Part shown: positions 43,125 through 48,537 of the stretch, piece after piece
How the letters are laid out: every line of letters starts with the position of its first letter
Position numbering within the stretch: position 1 is the first letter of the stretch
DNA from: an uncultured Clostridia bacterium
Lineage (GTDB): Bacteria; Bacillota; Clostridia; Oscillospirales; Acutalibacteraceae
Length of the DNA stretch: 48,537 nt
Direction of reading: 5' to 3'
Assembly (NCBI GenBank): GCA_947589415.1
Contig: CANQBP010000014.1
Span: 1-48,537, forward strand
Notes under the pieces: model-generated
The model's database searches: none
Told to the model about the DNA's origin: nothing
What the model saw: only the letters and a program-made list of their open reading frames with translations
Translations under genes and position numbers: made by a program

Positions 43125-43827
43125 CCTGCAAGTAATAGTTTTTAACGAAATTTTTATATGCTCTTTTGAAGTCGGCTAAGTGATTTCTGCCAATAATCGC
43201 TTTTTCGCCGTTTATCATAATAACCTCATTGCCGCTGACAGATGCAATACAATACATATTGACTGCATATGATTTATGTATTCGGTAAAAACAGTGTTGG
43301 GGCAGTAAATTAAATACCCTTGAAATTGTCTTTGAACTTTTGAAAACATGATCGAGCGTTCGCACAAGACAGTATCTTCCGTTACCCTCAAGATAAAGTA
43401 TGTTTGCCGAATTTATGGTTATCTGCTCTCCGTTCTCAATTATTATTATCGGATTAAGTAAATTCTGCTGCTGAAGATAGCTGTCCATAGCGGATATCAG
43501 TTTATCCTTTTCAAGAGGCTTTACGAAAAAACGGAACGGCTGTACTTCAAAGGATTCAAATACAAACTGCGGGTAGCTCGTGATAAATATAATACTGCAT
43601 ATACAGTTTTTAAGGCGCATCTTTCTCGCAGTTTCCATTCCGTCTATACCCGGCATCTGATAGTCTATGAATACCATATCAAATAACTGTTCCGACTCAA
43701 GCAGACTCTCTCCGTCGTCAAACTCAAAGATATCCATATATATACGTTTTTCTTTTTTGTATTCCAGCAGGATCTTTCTCAAATCGGTTCTGAAATTACA
43801 CTCATCATCACAAATTGCTATTCGCAT
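43120..43827 (-). CDS. LytTR-type response regulator
   Basis: Two-component regulator of the AgrA/LytR class. 235 residues. Receiver domain 1-120 with the acidic pair Asp7-Asp8, phosphoacceptor Asp55 in FIDYQMPG, Thr83 and Lys103. LytTR DNA-binding domain about 128-230 (INSANILYLEGNGRYCLVRT, FYRIHKSYAVNMYCIASV). Such proteins often control surface, peptide-signalling or bacteriocin genes. No histidine kinase is encoded nearby, so its partner lies elsewhere or it is an orphan. The ATG at 43827 follows GAGGGGAATGAT. The 3' end abuts a gene remnant. Confidence 0.93.
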   Translation of the reverse strand: MRIAICDDECNFRTDLRKILLEYKKEKRIYMDIFEFDDGESLLESEQLFDMVFIDYQMPGIDGMETARKMRLKNCICSIIFITSYPQFVFESFEVQPFRFFVKPLEKDKLISAMDSYLQQQNLLNPIIIIENGEQITINSANILYLEGNGRYCLVRTLDHVFKSSKTISRVFNLLPQHCFYRIHKSYAVNMYCIASVSGNEVIMINGEKAIIGRNHLADFKRAYKNFVKNYYLQG

Positions 43828-44448
43828 ATATCATTCCCCTCAATCCGAACATTTTACATATTGTTAAATGATTCCCTCGGTCAGCTAAGACCTATATGGG
43901 AACAAATAAAAACCTAACATTATTATAAATATTTTTACTTTCCTTGTCAACTTGTTTTCTGACAGTATTTTCTAATATACTTTATTTTATTGAGAATGAT
44001 TATTAAACGGTTATAGTAACTATGTAAATTTGCTAAATGTTTACATACGGTTCATGCTATAACAGTATAGGAGAAATTATAATACGCACGGAAAAGTGCG
44101 GAAATAATGCTTGACTGTTTTTGTATTATGCTGTTTTGTGTTTAAAGCAAAATTAAGATATTCTATATAAGTCAGTTTAACACGATAATTAAAAAAATTC
44201 AATATATTTTGCCGTTTTTATTAGTGTTTTTTGTGTCTGTAACTTTGATATCGGTTTGCGTTTTTGTTCGGAATACCGTATGTTTTTATGAAGTACGGGA
44301 ATGTAGTTGGAATTATTAGGACACCCGTAATACATTTCAAACGTACCGTGTACAGTCTTTTCTAAAGATAAATTGCTTTCTTTTTTACTTATTGTAATAT
44401 GTGTTTTGTAAGTCTGCAAAATCTTATCAAAAAAAATTATAAAAGACC
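43828..44448. other. Long non-coding region between LytTR gene and rpmE
   Basis: 620 bp of AT-rich DNA between divergent genes. A 76-codon minus-strand frame at 44189-44419 has only a TTG start and no ribosome site, and is not accepted as a gene. No RNA gene or riboswitch is recognised. The LytTR promoter should lie near 43860-43950, where a T-rich stretch occurs, but I cannot fix it. Confidence 0.45.
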
Positions 44449-44477
44449 TTGCAATTCGAGAAATTATATGTTATAAT
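44449..44477 (+). promoter_or_regulatory. rpmE promoter
   Basis: TTGCAA 44449-44454, 17-bp spacer, TATAAT 44472-44477 with an upstream TG (extended -10). Confidence 0.8.
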
Positions 44478-44517
44478 TCGTTTGTTACTCGGTGATGATC
44501 GAAAGAGGTGAATTTAA

Positions 44518-44724
44518 GTGAAAAAGAATATTCATCCGAATTATAATCAGACTACAATTACTTGTGCTTGCGGTAATGTAATCGAAACGGGCTCTACAAA
44601 GAGCAATATCCGTGTTGAAATCTGTTCAAAATGTCATCCGTTCTTTACGGGCAGACAGAAGCTGGTCGATACGGGCGGACGTGCTGACAGATTCAATAAG
44701 CGCTACGGCATCAATCAGAAATAA
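44518..44724 (+). CDS. rpmE: 50S ribosomal protein L31 (zinc-binding form)
   Basis: Ribosomal protein that bridges the subunits. 68 residues starting at GTG 44518 behind AGAGGTG. It is the C+ form: Cys16, Cys18, Cys36 and Cys39 are all present (TCACGN and CSKCHPF), so it should hold a zinc ion. The [25 protein letters not shown] block is typical. Nothing in the upstream region looks like a Zur site. It has its own promoter and terminator. Confidence 0.97.
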   Translation: MKKNIHPNYNQTTITCACGNVIETGSTKSNIRVEICSKCHPFFTGRQKLVDTGGRADRFNKRYGINQK

Positions 44725-44730
44725 TTTACT

Positions 44731-44762
44731 TAAAGCGGTACACGGAACAGTGTACCGCTTTA
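44731..44762 (+). terminator. rpmE terminator
   Basis: Thirteen-bp perfect stem TAAAGCGGTACAC (44731-44743) with GTGTACCGCTTTA (44750-44762) and a six-nt loop. The T-rich tail is interrupted, so some readthrough into yigZ is possible. Confidence 0.82.
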
Positions 44763-44788
44763 TAGTATGTTTTTGAAAGGATATTTTT

Positions 44789-45418
44789 ATGGATATATCT
44801 TACAAAACAACAGATACAGAGGCACAAGACGAATTTGTTGAGCAAAGATCCAAATTTATCGGGTATGTTAAACCTGTCAGGACTGAAAAAGAAGCACTCG
44901 ATTTTATAGAGCAAAAGAAAAAATATCATTGGGATGCAACTCATAATGTGTATGCATATATTATAAAAGACGGAGGCATACAAAGGTGTAGCGACGACGG
45001 TGAGCCGCACGGAACGGCGGGTGTGCCCGTGCTTGATGTTATGGTTAAATCGGAAGTTACGGATACGGTTGTTGTAGTTACAAGATATTTTGGAGGAATA
45101 CTGTTGGGTGCGGGCGGATTAGTCCGTGCATATACGAGGGGTGCAAAAATTGCACTTGAGGCGGGCGGTATTGTTACAATGAAAAAATGTAATATATGCT
45201 GCTTGAGATGTGACTATAATCAATACGGGAAAATATCGGGACTTATATCGGCAAACGGCGGAGTTGTTGACAAGACCGAGTTCGGGGCAGATGTAGAAAT
45301 GCATTTTCATATAGTGCCGGGGGCGCAGACTATTTTTGAAAAGCAGCTTGCAGATGTGACTTGCGGAAGTGTTGGAACAGAAGTAATTGACGAAAAGTTC
45401 TTTAAAATGAAAAACTGA
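44789..45418 (+). CDS. YigZ/IMPACT family protein
   Basis: 209 residues. The N-terminal UPF0029/IMPACT domain (1-120) contains RSKFIGYVKPV, HWDATHNVYAYII, CSDDGEPHGTAGVPVL and VVVVTRYFGGILLGAGGLVRAYT. A ferredoxin-like C-terminal domain (DUF1949 type, about 140-205) follows. Bacterial YigZ/YvyE proteins are conserved but their biochemical role is unsettled; the eukaryotic relative IMPACT regulates translation through GCN2. The start has AAAGGA upstream. The next gene begins 17 bp later, implying cotranscription. Confidence 0.94.
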   Translation: MDISYKTTDTEAQDEFVEQRSKFIGYVKPVRTEKEALDFIEQKKKYHWDATHNVYAYIIKDGGIQRCSDDGEPHGTAGVPVLDVMVKSEVTDTVVVVTRYFGGILLGAGGLVRAYTRGAKIALEAGGIVTMKKCNICCLRCDYNQYGKISGLISANGGVVDKTEFGADVEMHFHIVPGAQTIFEKQLADVTCGSVGTEVIDEKFFKMKN

Positions 45419-45435
45419 TTTTTGCGGGTGATATC

Positions 45436-46101
45436 ATGGCAAAAGTTACCTTTGACGGCAGCAGGGTGAATTTTAAAGCCCTTGGTGTCTTTGGATTTGT
45501 GAAAAAAGATAATTTTTACATATACACAACGGATATTTTAGACGGTCAATTTGAAATGTCTGTTAAAATAGGGCAGGACGGCGGTCTTGATACCGGTGTT
45601 ACGGATAAATTATCCGGAGATGAGTATGTTCTGCATCTTACGGAGTCCGAGGGCGCATTTGTGGGTGCCGTGAGAGAGGAATACGAAAGTATTTTGAATG
45701 ATATACGTAAAAAGTGTTATATAGGCGGAAATTTTGATAATACATTAGTTAAGAAAATTGAAGAATATGCTATGTCAAAATATGGAGATTGTCTTGAATT
45801 TCTTTGGGAAAAATCCCCCGACAGTGCGGTTTTGAGAAGAAAAGACAGCGGAAAATGGTATGCCGTCATAATGACTGTCGGAATGGATAAGTTAGGTTTT
45901 AATTCAAGCGGAAAAGTATGCGTTATAGACCTCCATGCGCTCCCGAACAGGGTTAGCGGGGTGGTTGACGGGGTAAAATTTCTGCCCGGCTACCATATGA
46001 ATAAAAAAAGCTGGTACACGATACGTCTTGACGGCAGCGTCGGAATTGAAGAAATTTTACCTCTGATAGATGAAAGCTATGCACTCGCAGTTAAAAAATA
46101 A
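45436..46101 (+). CDS. MmcQ/YjbR-family protein with N-terminal extension
   Basis: 221 residues. The C-terminal half (about 105-221) fits the MmcQ/YjbR fold: YGDCLEFLWEKSPDSAVLRRKDSGKWYAVI, VIDLHALPNRV, and the diagnostic PGYHMNKKSWYTIRLDGSV...LIDESYALA. YjbR proteins are about 115-120 residues and are proposed, without firm proof, to bind DNA. The first 95 residues are a separate beta-rich part (FDGSRVNFKALGVFGFVKKDNFYIYTT) that I do not recognise. ATG 45436 follows GGGTGAT. It is probably cotranscribed with yigZ. Confidence 0.85.
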   Translation: MAKVTFDGSRVNFKALGVFGFVKKDNFYIYTTDILDGQFEMSVKIGQDGGLDTGVTDKLSGDEYVLHLTESEGAFVGAVREEYESILNDIRKKCYIGGNFDNTLVKKIEEYAMSKYGDCLEFLWEKSPDSAVLRRKDSGKWYAVIMTVGMDKLGFNSSGKVCVIDLHALPNRVSGVVDGVKFLPGYHMNKKSWYTIRLDGSVGIEEILPLIDESYALAVKK

Positions 46102-46119
46102 TCATCTGTACGGGAAAAT

Positions 46120-46254
46120 ATGCCGTTAATTATAAATGATGATATCATCATATTTGTTTTAAAAATCCCGAAAACGGTAATAATGGCGGAGAAACAATCA
46201 AGTGAAAAGTATAGGGTAAGAATCGGGATTGACGGCAGATTAAAAAAGATTTGA
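46120..46254 (+). CDS. Candidate 44-residue small ORF
   Basis: An ATG at 46120 opens 44 codons (MPLIINDDIIIFVLKIPKTV... ending EKYRVRIGIDGRLKKI). The ribosome site is weak (GGGAAAA). An inner ATG at 46183 would give 23 residues. The N-terminus overlaps a 16-bp perfect palindrome (ATGATGATATCATCAT, 46136-46151), so the reading may be accidental. The rest of this 349-bp gap shows only the hairpin at its end. Confidence 0.25.
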   Translation: MPLIINDDIIIFVLKIPKTVIMAEKQSSEKYRVRIGIDGRLKKI

Positions 46255-46388
46255 ATGTCCCTGCCTTGACCAAACGGCTTTAAACAGCTAAATTAAGTCA
46301 GACCAAAGTGAAATTTTGTGTTATTACTGTATTGTGCGAATACAAAAATCAGACATCGGATTATATAAAACAGTTTTATAATAAAAAT

Positions 46389-46426
46389 AATTACAGGTCA
46401 GTCCTTTTTCGGGCTGACCTGTAATT
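46389..46426 (-). terminator. Bidirectional terminator between convergent genes
   Basis: Sixteen-bp stem AATTACAGGTCAGTCC (46389-46404) with GGGCTGACCTGTAATT (46411-46426), one G-U pair and a six-nt loop. It lies 25 bp past the CAP-gene stop on the minus strand and also faces the YjbR unit. Confidence 0.85.
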
Positions 46427-46450
46427 TAAAGTGTGCTGCCGGTTTTAAAA

Positions 46451-47227
46451 TTATGATATGAACATCTGCGTCCAGTAGTTGCCGTCGGCTACATAGCCTA
46501 CACCGATTTGTGTGTATGTCGGATTGAGGATATTTGCTCTGTGACCGTCAGAATTCATCCATGCTGTCATGACGGCTTCGGGTGTTCTTTGACCCATGGC
46601 AATGTTTTCACCGGCTGTGCGATAGCTTATGCCGAACTGCTTCATCATCTCAAACGGACTTCCGTATGTCGGAGAAGTGTGGCTGAAATATTTCTTGTCT
46701 TTCATATCTTGAGATTTTAATTTGGCAATTTTTGATAATTCCGTGTTTAATTTCAGCGGCTGCAGTCCGTTTGCCGTACGGTTGCGGTTCACAATCTCAA
46801 CAACCTGTTTTTCATATTCCGATACGCTGCTGTCTGCTGACGGCTTTTGTTCGTTTGTTTCGTTGTCTTGTGAGGGTTTGCTCGGCTGGTTAGACGGTTC
46901 TGAAGATTCACTGTTTCCGCAGTCCGTACATTGGGTGTTGTCGGGAAGAATACCAAATTTTGAAATTAAATCACTTAAATCAATACCCGCATTTGCACAT
47001 TGATTTGTGATAGTTTTGATATCGCAGTTTCCGTTACAGTTACCGATAATATCTTGAATTTTTGACATATCGGGAGTCGAGCAGCCGTTTGCCGTAATAA
47101 CATAAGATTTGATATTACCGCAATCGGTAATTGTTGTCTGACCGGCAGCATTCGCCGAAATTACGGCACATGAAACCAATGCTGCGGCTGTAAATAAAGA
47201 CATAGAAAAACGTAAGATTTTTTTCAT
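46451..47227 (-). CDS. Secreted CAP-domain (YkwD-like) protein
   Basis: 258 residues from the ATG at 47227 with GGAGG upstream; an in-frame GTG/ATG extension to 47308 has no ribosome site and would spoil the signal peptide. Signal peptide 1-28 (ends SANA). Residues 29-104 are Cys-rich (Cys36, 49, 64, 68, 77, 100, 103), and a Ser/Pro/Glu/Asn linker covers 105-135. The CAP domain (about 136-258) has the conserved cavity residues His183 (YFSHTSP), Glu207 (AGENIAMG) and His229 (SDGHRANILNPTYTQIGVGY). Bacterial CAP proteins of this type are extracellular and of uncertain activity. Monocistronic. Confidence 0.92.
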   Translation of the reverse strand: MKKILRFSMSLFTAAALVSCAVISANAAGQTTITDCGNIKSYVITANGCSTPDMSKIQDIIGNCNGNCDIKTITNQCANAGIDLSDLISKFGILPDNTQCTDCGNSESSEPSNQPSKPSQDNETNEQKPSADSSVSEYEKQVVEIVNRNRTANGLQPLKLNTELSKIAKLKSQDMKDKKYFSHTSPTYGSPFEMMKQFGISYRTAGENIAMGQRTPEAVMTAWMNSDGHRANILNPTYTQIGVGYVADGNYWTQMFIS

Positions 47228-47536
47228 GATAAAACCTCCATGTAAATAGTCGGCGGTTATCACCGCTGCGATTAGAATTATAACGCTGTTCGGGTGATAA
47301 ATCAACACACAATTATTTGAAAAACTTGAATTATAAGGAAAATTACATATCTTCGTTGACAGTTTTGCGGTATATATGATATATTTTTTTAAAATAAAAA
47401 ATTATAAATATCAACTTATTGTATATTATTTATATATATATTACAGATTGTATATGTAGAACATGAGTCGGTAAGTATAAAATACACATTGTAATATTGA
47501 TATAAAAAATACTAATAGTAAAAAAGTGGGGCTATC
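47228..47536. other. AT-rich intergenic region between divergent genes
   Basis: 309 bp with long A/T runs, especially 47370-47440. It must carry the promoters of the CAP gene and the S4 gene, but several overlapping -10-like words prevent a firm choice. No RNA gene is seen. Confidence 0.4.
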
Positions 47537-48301
47537 ATGGATTTTAGTAAAAAATACACAAACAGAGATGAAGAAAAAATATTGCTTAAAAAAATAAATG
47601 ATTTAATAAGCAGAAGTGAAAAGACTTACAGCGTTTTGTACTCGCATTTTCTTACACCTGCCGAGCTGACCCTCTTATCAAAAATTGATGAGTTTTACGG
47701 AATAATCAGCTTTGAAGGCGGATATCCTGAAGCGGAACGGAGAATGTGTAAAGTTAAACATGACGAATACGCATATGATGAAGGTTTGCCTGCCGTGTTG
47801 TACAGTGTAGAAATCAGCGACAGCAGGGCGGAAATTTCTCATCGTGATGTGTTGGGTTCGCTGATGGGACTCGGAATAAAGAGGGAAATGCTCGGAGATA
47901 TTTTAGTAAACGGAAATAAAGCACAATTTTTTTGTCATAAATCCGTATGTGATTATGTGGAAATGAATTTGCAAAAAATAGGCAGATACAGAGTAAGGGT
48001 AAAAAAAGGAGAGCTTTCGGATATACCGAAACCCAAAACGGAAGCAGTATCTGTAAATGTAAGTTCAATGCGTCTTGACAGTTTGTGCGGCGAGTGTTTC
48101 GGCTTATCACGTACAAAGGCGGCGGAGGCTATTAAAAGAGGGGAAGTATCCGTAAATTGGCTGATAATATATGATACTGACAGGGAAGTCAATGCCGGTG
48201 ATAAGATTTCCATGAGGGGCAAGGGAAAGGCGGAAGTTGTAGGAGTAACAGGAATGAGTAAGAAAGGAAGAATTTTTGCCGAGATAAAAAAGTATATATA
48301 G
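47537..48301 (+). CDS. YlmH-family RNA-binding protein with S4 domain
   Basis: 254 residues. The C-terminal S4 domain (about 172-235) carries MRLDSLCGECFGLSRTKAAEAIKRGEVSVN and GDKISMRGKGKAEV, the alphaL motif used for RNA binding. The upstream 160 residues match YlmH proteins (FLTPAELTLL, GGYPEAERRMCKV, SHRDVLGSLMGLGIKREMLGDILV). YlmH is linked in Bacillus to division genes and to ribosome-associated quality control. Here it is separate from the ftsZ/sepF/divIVA cluster where it is commonly found. The start follows GTGGGG. Confidence 0.9.
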   Translation: MDFSKKYTNRDEEKILLKKINDLISRSEKTYSVLYSHFLTPAELTLLSKIDEFYGIISFEGGYPEAERRMCKVKHDEYAYDEGLPAVLYSVEISDSRAEISHRDVLGSLMGLGIKREMLGDILVNGNKAQFFCHKSVCDYVEMNLQKIGRYRVRVKKGELSDIPKPKTEAVSVNVSSMRLDSLCGECFGLSRTKAAEAIKRGEVSVNWLIIYDTDREVNAGDKISMRGKGKAEVVGVTGMSKKGRIFAEIKKYI

Positions 48302-48491
48302 GTATTCGTTTATAAATAAAACTGACTGTTGAAATAACAGACCTAAATGCCTTATCTTATATAGTATATAAAGTTACGGTGGGGAAGTATATTATGGTTA
48401 TGTTTAAATATGTCGGGTAAATTACAAATAGTATTATTCTTAAAGAAAATAAAGAAAAAGAATACAATATGTAGAAAAGGAAAAAAAGTAG

Positions 48492-48520
48492 TTGACAAAA
48501 AGGAGGAGAAGTGTTAATAT
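48492..48520 (+). promoter_or_regulatory. Strong promoter firing out of the right edge
   Basis: TTGACA 48492-48497, 17-bp spacer, TAATAT 48515-48520. It shares TTGACAAAA and GTGTTAATATA with the tRNA-Trp promoter. The transcribed gene lies beyond the window; a stable RNA is a reasonable guess. Confidence 0.8.
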
Positions 48521-48537
48521 AAATAAGCTGTCGCACG

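Noticed and set aside
44189-44419. 76-codon minus-strand frame in the LytTR-rpmE gap
   Set aside because: Starts at TTG without a ribosome site, has no recognisable motif and lies in AT-rich non-coding DNA.

Overview
The window looks like chromosome of a low-to-moderate GC, Gram-positive anaerobe of the Clostridia, most likely Oscillospiraceae/Ruminococcaceae. The evidence is a clostridial-type fab-acc operon, a single-chain pyruvate:ferredoxin oxidoreductase, a dockerin-bearing secreted protein, a cell-surface pullulanase, purine-rich Shine-Dalgarno sites with several TTG starts, and consensus sigma-A promoters. The species cannot be fixed from the sequence alone.

Layout. 1-281: start of a secreted acidic repeat protein, cut by the left edge. 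700-2050: rplM-rpsI and tRNA-Trp. 2.2-6.1 kb: a membrane metallopeptidase candidate, tRNA-Ser, a DUF4026/DUF2314 protein and a Nudix hydrolase. 6.2-14.4 kb: nine-gene fatty acid synthesis operon (fabH-fabD-fabG-fabF-accB-fabZ-accC-accD-accA) behind a perfect consensus promoter, without an acyl carrier protein or enoyl reductase gene. 14.7-21.6 kb: unknown membrane protein, then a translation-flavoured run (trmL, a YkpA-type ABC-F ATPase, a HEPN-like/CBS protein, a small hydrolase, mnmA) and an AI-2E/PerM transporter. 21.6-24.8 kb: large membrane-anchored type I pullulanase. 25-28.3 kb (minus): pcrA helicase and a zinc-dependent phospholipase C-like gene. 28.5-30.1 kb: GH25-LysM lysozyme and a DUF1294 protein. 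30.3-33.3 kb (minus): RlmI-type methyltransferase and glgA. 33.4-39.2 kb: a CHAP-ricin-dockerin protein flanked by a 62-65 bp direct repeat, then nifJ. 39.4-42.7 kb (minus): ilvB-ilvN-ilvC. 42.9-43.8 kb (minus): a LytTR response regulator abutting a protein-gene remnant. 44.4-48.3 kb: rpmE, yigZ, a YjbR-type gene, a secreted CAP protein (minus) and a YlmH-like S4 protein. A strong promoter at the right edge points out of the window.

How the genes fit together. Most of the window is core physiology: ribosome and tRNA functions, membrane lipid initiation and malonyl-CoA supply, branched-chain amino acid synthesis, pyruvate oxidation, and alpha-glucan use (extracellular pullulanase, intracellular glycogen synthase). 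Accessory content is limited to surface or secreted proteins, the repeat-flanked dockerin gene and one small gene relic. I found no CRISPR array, phage, intact transposon or obvious defence island. The least ordinary items are the HEPN-like/CBS fusion in the translation cluster, the direct repeat around the dockerin gene, the repeat protein at the left edge, and the remnant fused to the end of the LytTR gene.
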